The notes under the pieces are model-generated. The model searched no databases. It saw only the letters and a program-made list of their open reading frames with translations, and was not told the DNA's origin. The position numbers and the translations under genes are program-made. Below, piece by piece: positions 8,718-17,331 of a DNA stretch of 64,000 nucleotides. Numbering within the stretch: position 1 is the stretch's first letter; every line of letters begins with the position of its first letter. Source of the stretch: W-Chloroflexi-9 sp045863195 (GTDB lineage: Bacteria > Chloroflexota > Dehalococcoidia > UBA2979); contig BTUI01000001.1 of assembly GCA_045863195.1 (NCBI GenBank), positions 415,994 to 479,993 of the forward strand, in the 5' to 3' direction.

Positions 8718-11321
8718 CTACCCCTCCACCCCGAGGCGGCGGCGCGCCTCCGCGCGGAGGTCGTACAGCGCCTGGAGCGCCTCCAGCGGGGTGTGCTGGT
8801 CCGGCTCCAGCACGGCGAGCCGCCGCAGCAGCGCGTCCGGCTCCGCCGCCAGCAGCGACAGCTGACGGCCGTCCCCGGCGGGCGGCGCGGGCGCCGGGCG
8901 TCCCGCCTCCAGCCCCCCGAGGAGTTCGCGCGCCCGCGCCACCACCGCGCGGGGCAGCCCGGCGAGCGCGGCGACGTGGACGCCGTACGACCGGTCCGCC
9001 CCGCCGTCCACGATCCGGTGGAGGAAGACCACCTCGTTCCCCTCCTCGCGCACGGCGACGGAGCGGTTGGCGATGCGCGGCAGCGTCTGCGCCAGCGCCG
9101 TGAGTTCGTGGTAGTGCGTGGCGAAGAGGGTGCGCGGCGTCCCCTGCGGTCGGTGGTGGAGGTACTCGATCACCGCCTGCGCGATCGCGAGGCCGTCCCA
9201 CGTCGACGTGCCCCGGCCGACCTCGTCCAGGATCACCAGCGACCGCTCCGTCGCGTGGTGCAGGATCGTCGCCGTCTCCAGCATCTCCACCATGAACGTC
9301 GACTGCCCGGCGGCGATGTCGTCCTGCGCGCCCACCCGCGAGAAGATCCGGTCCACCATCGCGACCCGCGCGCGCTCCGCCGGGACGAACGCGCCGCACT
9401 GCGCGAGGAGCACGATCAGCGCGCTCTGCCGCAGGTAGGTCGACTTGCCGGCCATGTTCGGCCCGGTCAGCACCACGAGGTCGGCGTGCGCGCCGCCGAG
9501 GTGGGTGTCGTTCGGCACGAACGCCCCGCGCGGGAGCAGCGTCTCGACGACCGGGTGCCGCCCGCCCTCGATCTCGATCGCGCCGCCCTCGTGCAGTTCG
9601 GGCCGGACGTAGCGCCCGTCCACCGCCAGCACGGCGAGCGCCGCCGCCACGTCCACGCGCGCCACCGCCCCCGCCGCCCGCTCGATCGCCACGCCCGCCG
9701 CCGCCACCTGCGCGCGCAGCCGGTCGACGATCGCGCGCTCCGCCTCTGCCAGCGCGTCCTTCGCGCCGAGGATCTCCCCCTCCAGCGTCGCGAGCGGCGC
9801 GTAGAAGAAGCGCTGGGTGTTTGCCAGCGTCTGCCGCGGCTCGTACTCCGGCGGCGCCTTCTCCGCCTGCGAGCGCGGGCACTCCAGGAAGTAGCCGAAG
9901 ACGCGGTGGTAGCCGACCTTCAGCGAGGCGATCCCGGTGCGCTCCCGCTCCCGCCGTTCGAGGTCCGCGAGCGCGCTGCGCGCGTCCGTGGTCAACCCGC
10001 GCAGCCGGTCGACCTCCGCGTCGAAGCCCGACCGCACCGTCGGCGCGTCGCCCACCTCGGCGGGGGGATCCTCCGCGAGCGTCGCCAGCACCGCCGCCAC
10101 CGTCTCCTCGACCCCACCGAGGCCGTCCGCGGCCCGTGCCGCCGCCTCTCCCGCACCCGCCGCGGCCGCACGGACCGCGGGCAGCCGGGCGAGGCCCTGT
10201 GCGAGTTGCCACAGGTGGCGCGCATGCGCCGTCCCGGCGCGGACGCGGCCGAGCAGCCGCTCCACGTCCGGCATCCCGCGCAGTTCGCGCCGCACCGCCT
10301 CACGCGCCAGCGTGGAGGCGACGAAGGCCGCGACCTCATCCAGCCGCGCCTCCGCCTCGGCGGCACGGCGCAGCGGGCGGCCGAGCCGCAGCCGCAGCAG
10401 TCGTGCGCCCATCGGCGTGAGGGTGCGGTCGAGGGTGTCGACGAGCGAGGCCTCGCCGGAGCGGCCGCCGGTGAACAGCTCCAGGTTGCGGCGCGTCTGC
10501 GGGTCCAGGTAGACGACCTCGGCGGCGCGCACCGGGCGAGGGACGCGCAGATGCGCCAGCGCCTGCGGCCACATCGACTCCAGGTAGGCGACGACCGCGC
10601 CGGCGGCGCCCACGGCCGCCTCCAGCCCCTCGAGGCCAAAGCCGTCCAGCGTGGCGACGCCGTACCGCTCGCGCAGTCGCTCCGCCGCGCGCTCCGGGCG
10701 GAACTCCCGCGCCGGCCGCCCCGTCACCAGCACGTCGCCCGGCAGCCCGGCCGAGGCGGCCGCGACGCCATCCGGCAGCAGCACCTCGCGCGGGCGCAGC
10801 CGCGCCCATTCGCCGGCGAGCGCGTCCGCCTCCAGCACCTGCACCTCGACCTCGCCGGTCGTGACGTCGCACGCCGCGAGCCCCCACCGCTCCGGGTCGC
10901 CCGGCGCGGTCGCCGTGTCGCGCACCGCCGCCGCGAGCCAGTTGTGGCCCGGCCCCGCGAGTAGTTCGCCGCCGTCCACGGTGCCGGGCGTGACCACGCG
11001 CGTGATGCGCCGCTCGACGAGGCCGGGCGCGCCCCCCCGCGACGGTGGCAGGCTCACCTGGTCGGCGATCGCGACGCGGTGCCCGGCGGCGACGAGCGTG
11101 TCCAGGTAGCGGTCCAGCTGGTGGTAGGGGATGCCGGCGAGCGGGATGCGCGTGCCGTCCCCGCCCATCGGGCGGGAGGTCAGCGCGATCCCGAGGACGC
11201 GCGCGGCGACCTCGGCGTCCTCGTCGAACGTCTCGTAGAAGTCGCCCATCCGGAACAGCAGCAGGGCGTCCGGGTGCTGGGCCTTCAGGTCGAGGAACTG
11301 CTGGCGGGCCGGGGTGGCCAG
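8718..11321 (-). CDS. mutS: DNA mismatch recognition ATPase MutS
   Basis: MutS binds mispairs and recruits MutL. Visible are the Phe-x-Glu mismatch-reading motif in MGDFYETF near the N-terminus, the lever and clamp region, and the ABC-type ATPase with Walker A GPNMAGKST, the DEVGRGTST Walker B/signature block and a following catalytic His region. Starting at ATG 11247-11249 would put that Phe-x-Glu at the very N-terminus and lose the usual preceding segment. A CTG at 11319-11321 restores it (residues reading L-A-T-P-A-R-Q-Q-F-L), giving 867 residues, normal for the family. No ATG, GTG or TTG lies upstream in frame. Confidence 0.93.
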   Translation of the reverse strand: MATPARQQFLDLKAQHPDALLLFRMGDFYETFDEDAEVAARVLGIALTSRPMGGDGTRIPLAGIPYHQLDRYLDTLVAAGHRVAIADQVSLPPSRGGAPGLVERRITRVVTPGTVDGGELLAGPGHNWLAAAVRDTATAPGDPERWGLAACDVTTGEVEVQVLEADALAGEWARLRPREVLLPDGVAAASAGLPGDVLVTGRPAREFRPERAAERLRERYGVATLDGFGLEGLEAAVGAAGAVVAYLESMWPQALAHLRVPRPVRAAEVVYLDPQTRRNLELFTGGRSGEASLVDTLDRTLTPMGARLLRLRLGRPLRRAAEAEARLDEVAAFVASTLAREAVRRELRGMPDVERLLGRVRAGTAHARHLWQLAQGLARLPAVRAAAAGAGEAAARAADGLGGVEETVAAVLATLAEDPPAEVGDAPTVRSGFDAEVDRLRGLTTDARSALADLERRERERTGIASLKVGYHRVFGYFLECPRSQAEKAPPEYEPRQTLANTQRFFYAPLATLEGEILGAKDALAEAERAIVDRLRAQVAAAGVAIERAAGAVARVDVAAALAVLAVDGRYVRPELHEGGAIEIEGGRHPVVETLLPRGAFVPNDTHLGGAHADLVVLTGPNMAGKSTYLRQSALIVLLAQCGAFVPAERARVAMVDRIFSRVGAQDDIAAGQSTFMVEMLETATILHHATERSLVILDEVGRGTSTWDGLAIAQAVIEYLHHRPQGTPRTLFATHYHELTALAQTLPRIANRSVAVREEGNEVVFLHRIVDGGADRSYGVHVAALAGLPRAVVARARELLGGLEAGRPAPAPPAGDGRQLSLLAAEPDALLRRLAVLEPDQHTPLEALQALYDLRAEARRRLGVEG

Positions 11322-11391
11322 GGGACGGAGGCCTCTCGCGGGGAGTCGCGAACGTCGGCCCGCACAGTCTACGGGCCGCCGCGGCCCGCCC

Positions 11392-11805
11392 TCAAGGCGC
11401 GGACGGCCCGATCCGCCGCAGCACGATCCGCTCGCCCGGGAAGCGGTGGTCCGCCGTCACTACCTCCGCGTCACCCCGGGACACGGCGCGCGCCCAGATC
11501 AGCGCATCCCCGAACGAGACCCGCCCGGACGGCCGGCACATCAGCAACGCCTCGGTCATGGTCTCGGCCTCGATCTGGTCGAGCACGATCGCCTCATGCT
11601 GGATGAGGGCGAGCAGCACGTCCACGATCTCCTCGCGGGAGCGCCGGTACTGGCTCCGGAGTACGAAGGCGGTCTCCAGGATGACGGCGTCGGTCAGCAC
11701 GAAGGCCTCGCCAGCGTCGAGGAGCCGCGCCACGGCGGCGGCGGAGGTGGCCGGCTCGCCCGTGAGGTAGCGCATCACCACCGAGGTATCGAGCAGCGCG
11801 GTCAC
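11392..11805 (-). CDS. PIN-domain ribonuclease toxin, VapC-like
   Basis: A 137-residue PIN domain with the expected acidic quartet: Asp6 (LLDTSVVM), Glu45 (ILETAFVL), an Asp in SFGDALIWA and an Asp in VTADHRF. VapC toxins are Mg2+-dependent RNases that cut tRNA or rRNA and are neutralised by a partner. Its ATG overlaps the last four bases of the upstream AbrB-type gene, so the two are translationally coupled as a toxin-antitoxin pair. It is an accessory module between mutS and the nuoEF-like genes. Confidence 0.85.
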   Translation of the reverse strand: MTALLDTSVVMRYLTGEPATSAAAVARLLDAGEAFVLTDAVILETAFVLRSQYRRSREEIVDVLLALIQHEAIVLDQIEAETMTEALLMCRPSGRVSFGDALIWARAVSRGDAEVVTADHRFPGERIVLRRIGPSAP

Positions 11806-12110
11806 GGGCGCTCAGATGCCGTGAGGTCGCGGAGCGCCGTCTGCTTGGCCTCCCACTCCTCCGCGATCGCGCGCTCGATGCTGCGGTCGAGCATCTCGTT
11901 GTACTCCTCCTCGCTGAGGTGGGCGTACGAGACGTCCGAGGACGGGCGAAGGATGCCGAACAGCGAGCGGTTGTGCTTCGGCGGGACGAAGTGGATCTCG
12001 ACGTGGTCGTCGACCACGCGCTCGATCGCGAGCCAGCCGGGGCCGATGCCCAGGCGGTCGCGGATCTCCTTGCTGATGACGATCTGGCCCTTCGGCCCCA
12101 TGACCGGCAT
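11802..12110 (-). CDS. AbrB/MazE-type antitoxin
   Basis: A 102-residue protein whose N-terminal 45 residues form a swapped-hairpin AbrB/SpoVT DNA-binding domain (GPKGQIVISKEIRDRLG), followed by an acidic helical tail with many Glu residues that would wrap the toxin. ATG 12108-12110 is preferred over the GTG at 12116 because GGAGGT sits 6 nt upstream of the ATG. Antitoxins of this class bind their own promoter, and an inverted repeat lies directly upstream. Confidence 0.83.
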   Translation of the reverse strand: MPVMGPKGQIVISKEIRDRLGIGPGWLAIERVVDDHVEIHFVPPKHNRSLFGILRPSSDVSYAHLSEEEYNEMLDRSIERAIAEEWEAKQTALRDLTASERP

Positions 12111-12127
12111 GGTCACACCTCCAGCGC

Positions 12128-12154
12128 CGGGTCAGACCCGACACCCTCAGTATA
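12128..12154 (-). promoter_or_regulatory. Promoter and likely operator of the AbrB/VapC-like module
   Basis: A TATACT -10 box reads on the minus strand at 12149-12154. Just downstream is the inverted repeat CGGGT-CAG-ACCCG (12128-12140), placed where a bound antitoxin would block transcription start. No good -35 was seen. Confidence 0.5.
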
Positions 12155-12171
12155 ACCAGCGCCAGCGAGTC

Positions 12172-12366
12172 CTACCCGGTGCGACGCCCGCCGACCGGGT
12201 CGAGGAAGGAGAAAGCGGCGGCGCCGAGCGCGGCGGCGAGGCCGACCGGCTTGCCGGCCGAGCAGTCGACCGCGCCGGTCACGCAGCCGGCGAACGCCAG
12301 CACCGCCACCGCCGCCAGCAGCACCCACAACCGCTGCACGAGCGGGTTCGAGGTCATCGAGGCCAT
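12172..12366 (-). CDS. Small two-helix membrane protein
   Basis: A 64-residue frame starting 17 bp after the nuoF-like stop, with GGAGGG 8 nt upstream of ATG 12364-12366. It contains a strong hydrophobic segment (residues 13-33) and a second Ala/Leu-rich segment (about 41-55), with two cysteines near 28 and 35. It is in position to be co-transcribed with nuoE and nuoF. I do not recognise the family. The ribosome site and operon spacing support that it is real. Confidence 0.55.
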   Translation of the reverse strand: MASMTSNPLVQRLWVLLAAVAVLAFAGCVTGAVDCSAGKPVGLAAALGAAAFSFLDPVGGRRTG

Positions 12367-12382
12367 CGGATGCTCCCTCCGG

Positions 12383-14269
12383 CTAGGTCAGCGCCACCAC
12401 GCGGCCCGTCGCCTGCTTGGCGACGGCCTTCGGCGCGACATCGATGCAGGCGCCGCAGCGGATGCACGCGGCGTCGTCCACGCTGCGGTGGCCGGCGTTG
12501 CCGCGGAACGCGGCGACCGGGCAGATCGCGACCGCCTCGGCGAGGGCGGGGTCGTACTGGTTGGTCACGACGACCCGGTACAGCCCCTTCATCGTCAGCG
12601 AGGGGTCCTCGCCGCGCAGCGCCGCCTCATAGTCGGCGTGGAAGTGCTGGAGCATGTTGCGGGTGATCTTGGGGCTGAACTGGCCGTGCACGCAGTTGGA
12701 GAACTGCAGCGTGCGGTCGATCAGCTTCAGGTTCGGCTCGTCCTCGCGGCGCCCGCGTCCGTCGATGATGCGGCGGAGGATCTCCGTCTGCCGCTGGTTG
12801 CCGCCGTGGCACGTGGTGCAGCGGCCGCAGGACTCCTCCTCCACGAACGCGGAGAACATCTCCGCGAGGACGAGGACGCTGGTCTTGTCGTTGCAGAAGA
12901 CGATGCCGCCGCCGCCCATGATCGCGTCCCACGGCGTGAAGGAGTCGCCCTGGAGGATCAACTTCGGCAGCGCGTGCGCCGGCAGCAGCGAGCCGAGCGG
13001 GCCGCCGGACTGGATCGCCTTCAGTTCGCCGCCCACCATGCCGCCGCAGACCTCCAGCACCTTCGCCAGCGGCGTCGCGAACGGGAGCTCCATGAAGCCG
13101 ACCCGCGCGATGTCGCCCGAGAAGGAGAAGATCTTGGTGCCGGTGGCACGCTCCGAACCGTACTGCCGGTACCACTCGGAGCCGTGCAGCAGGATGAGCG
13201 GGGCGTTGGCGTACGACTCCACGTTGTTCACGTTGGACGGCTTGTCGAACACGCCGCGCTGCGCCGGGAACGGCGGCTTGACGCGCGGCATGCCACGGTC
13301 GTCCTGGATCGAGGAGAGCAGCCCCGTCTCCTCGCCACAGACGTACGCGCCAGCGCCGCGGATCACCCGCAGGTGGAACGTGAGGCCGGTGCCGAGGATG
13401 TCCTCGCCGAGGAGCCCAGCCGTCTCCGCGTCGCGGATCGCCTGCTCCATGCGCGCGATCGCCAGCGGGTACTCGTCACGCAGGTAGATGAACCCCTGCT
13501 TCGACTTCGTGCCGTACGCGCCGATCAGCATGCCCTCGATCAGGAGGTGCGGGTCGCCCTCCATCACCACGCGGTTCACCCACGCACCCGGGTCGCCCTC
13601 GTCCGCGTTGCAGACCAGGTAGTGCTCGTCCCCGGCGGCGCCGAAGAGGAAGTTCCACTTCACGCCGGTCGGGAAGTTCGCGCCGCCGCGCCCCGTGAGG
13701 CCGGCGTCGTTCATCGTGTTCCGCACCTGCTCCTCGGAGGCGTGCCGCCCGAGCATGCGCGCCGAGGCGCGGTAGCCGTCCCGCGCGATGTAGTGGTCCA
13801 GCGACTCCGGGTCGGTGAGGCCCAGGTTCCGCAGCAGGCGCCGCTCGCGCGGCTCCAGCGCGAAGAACGGGTGGTCGCGCAGCGACGGGACGCCCTCGCG
13901 CGTGCCGGCGACGAGGCCGATGCGCAGCGTCTCCGCGGCGCCCCAGTGGCCGGTCGCCTCGTCCACGATCAGGCTGGCGTTCTCCGCGGTGACCGGGCCG
14001 TAGAGGACCGTCGCGCCGTCCGGGAAGGTGATCTGCACCGTCGGGTGCAGCCACTGGATGCCGTAGCCGTGCACCTGCCCGAGGTCGACGGCCGCGTTCC
14101 GCTCGGCGGCGATCCGCTCGATCGCGGCGCGCGTCCGGCGCGCGCCGTTCGAGATGGAGGACTGGTCGATGGCAACGTCGATGCGCGGGCGCTCCGGCGT
14201 CCGCCAGGCGGCGTAGGCCGCGTCCGCGGCGGCGCGCAGGACCTCGTAGCGCTCCAGCGCGTCAGGCAT
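12383..14269 (-). CDS. NuoF/HoxF-like NADH-binding diaphorase subunit with C-terminal ferredoxin-like tail
   Basis: A 628-residue flavoprotein that oxidises NADH. FMN and NADH motifs are GRGGANFPTG (193-202) and GAGAYVCGEETG (305-316). The N3-type [4Fe-4S] ligands are Cys481, 484, 487 and Cys526. The N-terminal 120 residues resemble the thioredoxin-like domain of HymB/HoxF proteins but contain no cysteine, so that [2Fe-2S] site appears lost. The C-terminus has Cys583 (CP motif) and Cys602-x2-605-x2-608, enough for one [4Fe-4S] cluster of a half-degenerate 2[4Fe-4S] ferredoxin. Its ATG overlaps the nuoE stop. No hydrogenase, formate dehydrogenase or complex I partner is nearby. Confidence 0.85.
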   Translation of the reverse strand: MPDALERYEVLRAAADAAYAAWRTPERPRIDVAIDQSSISNGARRTRAAIERIAAERNAAVDLGQVHGYGIQWLHPTVQITFPDGATVLYGPVTAENASLIVDEATGHWGAAETLRIGLVAGTREGVPSLRDHPFFALEPRERRLLRNLGLTDPESLDHYIARDGYRASARMLGRHASEEQVRNTMNDAGLTGRGGANFPTGVKWNFLFGAAGDEHYLVCNADEGDPGAWVNRVVMEGDPHLLIEGMLIGAYGTKSKQGFIYLRDEYPLAIARMEQAIRDAETAGLLGEDILGTGLTFHLRVIRGAGAYVCGEETGLLSSIQDDRGMPRVKPPFPAQRGVFDKPSNVNNVESYANAPLILLHGSEWYRQYGSERATGTKIFSFSGDIARVGFMELPFATPLAKVLEVCGGMVGGELKAIQSGGPLGSLLPAHALPKLILQGDSFTPWDAIMGGGGIVFCNDKTSVLVLAEMFSAFVEEESCGRCTTCHGGNQRQTEILRRIIDGRGRREDEPNLKLIDRTLQFSNCVHGQFSPKITRNMLQHFHADYEAALRGEDPSLTMKGLYRVVVTNQYDPALAEAVAICPVAAFRGNAGHRSVDDAACIRCGACIDVAPKAVAKQATGRVVALT

Positions 14270-14783
14270 TGATCGCCTCCTCGATGCTGCCGCCCGCCTG
14301 CAGGGTGCGCGCCATGCGCACCGCGCGCGCGGCGGACATGCCGCCGACCGGCTCGATCGTGTGGGTCTCGTGCTGCTCCAGCCACACCATCGGCGCGACC
14401 TCGCAGGCACCGTTGCACTGGCCCAGGATGACGCCCACGCGGCCGTCCTCCGTCTGCCCGTTCATGTGCGAGATGCCGAGGCTGGCGAGGAGCGCGTCGC
14501 GGATGCCGTTCCCGTTGCGCAGCCGGCAGGCCGGCCCGGAGCACCAGCGGATGTTCGTGTGCGCCTGCGGCTGGAAGCGGAACTCCTCGTAGTAGGAGGC
14601 GGCGCCGTACACGTGCGCGGGGAAGAGGCCCAGCTGCTCGCCGATGACCTCCATCGCCTCGGAGGAGAGGTAGCCGAACTCGTGCTGGACGCGGTGGAGG
14701 GCGGCCAGCAGGTCGCCGTTGTTCGGTCGGAATTCCGCCACCAGCGCGCGGAGGCGCGCCCGGCTTTCGGTCTCCAGCGGCAT
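14262..14783 (-). CDS. NuoE/HoxE-like [2Fe-2S] thioredoxin-fold subunit
   Basis: A 173-residue protein of the complex I 24-kDa family. The helical N-terminal half is followed by a thioredoxin-like fold with the four cluster ligands Cys81-x4-Cys86 and Cys123-x3-Cys127. Its length equals NuoE. It would pass electrons between the FMN protein and a partner. It overlaps the nuoF-like gene by 8 bp. The arrangement E-F is that of soluble diaphorase modules; the electron acceptor is not identifiable here. Confidence 0.87.
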   Translation of the reverse strand: MPLETESRARLRALVAEFRPNNGDLLAALHRVQHEFGYLSSEAMEVIGEQLGLFPAHVYGAASYYEEFRFQPQAHTNIRWCSGPACRLRNGNGIRDALLASLGISHMNGQTEDGRVGVILGQCNGACEVAPMVWLEQHETHTIEPVGGMSAARAVRMARTLQAGGSIEEAINA

Positions 14784-14899
14784 CAGCGACCCCTCACCCG
14801 GTCCGAGGCGTGCTCGTGCGCGGCGTCACACGCCGGGCACTACGGCTGCACTCTACCAACGGGCGACCTACGGGCCAAGACGAGGCGGCCCCGGCCCGG

Positions 14900-16267
14900 T
14901 TACGCCCCCGGCGCGCGCGGCGGCGCGGCGTCATCCTCGATCAGGCGTGCGACGCGCCGGCCCATGCGGATCGAGTAGTTCTGACCCCGGTCCTCCGGGT
15001 AGATCTGGGTCGTGTTCGCCAGGTAGAGCCCCGGCACGGGCGTCCGGTGCGGCGGGATCGTTTCGTGGTAGCGGGCGTGCACCACCGGCTGGCCGGCGCG
15101 GTCCTTGAAGAGCCACGACTGCCGCACCCACGACCGCTCGAATGCCGGGTTGATCCGCCGGATCCACGGCTCGTACCGGTCGAGGAGTTCGTCCGCGCTC
15201 AGGTCGACCATCGGGTCGCCCGGGCTCATGTAGTCGGAGAGGTAGAGGACGTGGTTGCCGCCGTACGTCTCCGGCGGCAGGAAGTTGGATTGCTCCACCG
15301 CCACCACGAACGGCGCATCCTCGTCCGTCATCGTGAGCCAGTAGATGCCGGAGAGCGGCCGGTCCAGCGCGAGCACCAGCACGGTGGCCCACTGGTACTG
15401 CACCGCGCCCAGCATCCGCGCATACGCCTCCCCCGCCGGGTACGGCGTCAGGTCGGGCGCGATCCGCTGGAACAGCGGCGAGGGCGTCGTCGCCAGCACG
15501 GCGTCGGCGCGCACCTCCTCGCCGGCGCGCGCGCCGCCGAGCACCACGCCGGCCGCCCGGCCGTCCTCCACGATCACGCGCTCGACGGGCGTGCCCGCCT
15601 CCAGCGTGCCGCCCCGCTCGCGGCAGGCGGCGACCATCGCGTCGATCAGCCGTCCGAAGGAGCCGCGCAGGTAGCCGAGTTGCTCCTTCGCGAGCAGCCC
15701 GCGCAGCCCGCCGCCCTGTCGGGAGGCGAAGCGGAGGTGGATCTTCCCCCAGAACCAGACGAGCGAGACGTCCTCCGCGTGCTCGCCGAACTTGGCGCGG
15801 AGCAGCGGCCCCCACACCCGGTCGTAGCCCTCGCGGCCCACGCGCGAGCGGATCCACGCGCTGGCGCGCTTCCCCTCGTACTGCTTCCAGTCGGCGAAGC
15901 GGCGCAGCCACAGCGCGGTGAGGCCGAGGCGCAGGCGGCTCAGGAGCGAGACCCGGTCGAAGCGGAGCAGGTCCACGGCACCGATGAACGGGTAGTTCTT
16001 CCCGCCCGCGTGCAGGCCCACGTTCGAGTCGATCCACGCGAGGTCGTCGCCAAGGCCCAGCGCCTCGATCATCGCGACGGCGTCCGTGTCGGAGCGGAAG
16101 AGGTGGTGGTAGAAGATCTCCAGGCGGCCGCCGCCCACCTCGAAGGTGCGCACCTGGCCGCCGAACTCTGGCGACGCCTCGAACAGCGCGACCTCGTGGC
16201 CACGGCCGAGCAGTTCGTACGCCGCCGCGAGGCCCGCGACGCCGCCGCCCACGATCACGACCTTCAT
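14900..16267 (-). CDS. FAD-dependent oxidoreductase, amine-oxidase / protoporphyrinogen-oxidase-like
   Basis: A 455-residue flavoprotein starting MKVVIVGGGVAG: the dinucleotide-binding beta-alpha-beta fold occupies residues 3-32 with GGGVAGL and a terminal Glu. A second FAD-contact block (YPEDRGQNYSIRMG) lies near the C-terminus. Similar proteins in bacteria are annotated as NAD(P)/FAD oxidoreductases related to UDP-galactopyranose mutase and carotenoid or porphyrin oxidases, and often sit with glycan genes. ATG 16265-16267 overlaps the upstream flippase-like stop by 4 bp. The substrate is unknown; a sugar or lipid intermediate of the neighbouring membrane pathway is plausible. Confidence 0.72.
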   Translation of the reverse strand: MKVVIVGGGVAGLAAAYELLGRGHEVALFEASPEFGGQVRTFEVGGGRLEIFYHHLFRSDTDAVAMIEALGLGDDLAWIDSNVGLHAGGKNYPFIGAVDLLRFDRVSLLSRLRLGLTALWLRRFADWKQYEGKRASAWIRSRVGREGYDRVWGPLLRAKFGEHAEDVSLVWFWGKIHLRFASRQGGGLRGLLAKEQLGYLRGSFGRLIDAMVAACRERGGTLEAGTPVERVIVEDGRAAGVVLGGARAGEEVRADAVLATTPSPLFQRIAPDLTPYPAGEAYARMLGAVQYQWATVLVLALDRPLSGIYWLTMTDEDAPFVVAVEQSNFLPPETYGGNHVLYLSDYMSPGDPMVDLSADELLDRYEPWIRRINPAFERSWVRQSWLFKDRAGQPVVHARYHETIPPHRTPVPGLYLANTTQIYPEDRGQNYSIRMGRRVARLIEDDAAPPRAPGA

Positions 16268-17271
16268 GCGCGCCCCCCTGCCCCCGCGACCTCGCCCTTC
16301 GCCGCCTCGCGCGTCAGCGTCCGCACGCGCACGCCCTGCACCCACGCCAGCGCGAACCCGGCCACCGCGATCGGCAGCAGGACGAACACGTGGAGCACGA
16401 GGGCGAACGCCGTCCCCGCCGCCGCCGTCGCGCCGAAGCGCACCACGACCTCGCGCGCGAAGAATTCGTACGGGCCGATGCCGCCAGAGGTGCTCGGCGC
16501 GGCGATCGCCAGGTTCGCCGCGCCGCAGACGCCGAGGTACAGCGCCGGCGAGAGGTCGAGGCCAAACGACCGTCCGACCATCCAGTAGGAGGCCGCTTCG
16601 AGCAGCCAGGTGAGCAGCGTGAGCGAGAGCACCCGCGCCCACGCCCCGCCCCCGCGGAGAAGCACGAGCCCCTCCAGGAAGCGCCCGAGGACCGCCTCGA
16701 CGCGCACCCGAAGCGCCCCCGGCGCGAAGCGGAGCAGGACGGCGAGCAGCGCGCGGCCGCGCGCCGGCCAGAGGCCCAGGCCCAGCACCACCAGCGTGCC
16801 GGCGCCGAAGCCGGCGGCCGCGATTGCGGCGAACACGCGCAGCGCCGGCGTGCTCCCCGCGAGCGCGACCGTGCCGGCGAGGAACAGCGCGAGGACCAGG
16901 CCGTCCAGGATGCGCTCCACGACGATCGTGCCGATCGCGGTGGCGGAGGAACCGCCGTGCCGGCGCCGGATCAGCACCGCCCGCACGACCTCGCCGGCGC
17001 GGGCGGGGAAGACGTTGTTTGCGGCGAGCCCGATCGTGACGAGCGTGGCCGCCTCGCGCGTGGTCAGCGGCACGACGGGACGGAGGATCACGGCCCAGCG
17101 CTCCGAGCGGACGACGACCGAGGCAGCGAGCAGCGCGAGCGCCGGTGCGAACCACCGCGCGTCCATCCCGCGCAGCGCGTCCAGCGTCTCCTGGCGGTCG
17201 ACCTGCGCGAGCAGCAGCACGAGGAACGCCACGCTGACGGCGAGGCCGATGAGCGTGCGGGCGTGGCGCAT
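16264..17271 (-). CDS. LPG synthase TM / AglD-type (UPF0104) integral membrane protein
   Basis: A 335-residue protein with about eight hydrophobic segments. It carries the family landmarks NNVFPARAGEVVR (about 85-97) and GGIGPYEFF (about 263-271), seen in the flippase-like lysylphosphatidylglycerol synthase TM region and in archaeal AglD. Members are linked to polar lipid or glycan-lipid handling. It is coupled (4-bp ATGA overlap) to the FAD oxidoreductase and follows two large Chloroflexota/archaeal-type membrane proteins, forming one minus-strand operon. Confidence 0.78.
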   Translation of the reverse strand: MRHARTLIGLAVSVAFLVLLLAQVDRQETLDALRGMDARWFAPALALLAASVVVRSERWAVILRPVVPLTTREAATLVTIGLAANNVFPARAGEVVRAVLIRRRHGGSSATAIGTIVVERILDGLVLALFLAGTVALAGSTPALRVFAAIAAAGFGAGTLVVLGLGLWPARGRALLAVLLRFAPGALRVRVEAVLGRFLEGLVLLRGGGAWARVLSLTLLTWLLEAASYWMVGRSFGLDLSPALYLGVCGAANLAIAAPSTSGGIGPYEFFAREVVVRFGATAAAGTAFALVLHVFVLLPIAVAGFALAWVQGVRVRTLTREAAKGEVAGAGGRA

Positions 17272-17331
17272 GCGCGATCCTGACGGTGTGCGGGGTGGGC
17301 CCGTCCAGTCTCCGCGATCAGCCGCGCGGCG

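Noticed and set aside
6810..10964. 1384-codon plus-strand open frame over mutL, the protease and mutS
   Set aside because: It overlaps three genes with clear catalytic motifs and is Arg/Ala-rich low-complexity sequence.
12179..14272. 697-codon open frame antisense to the nuoF-like gene
   Set aside because: Antisense to a protein with intact FMN, NADH and cluster motifs; no ribosome site.
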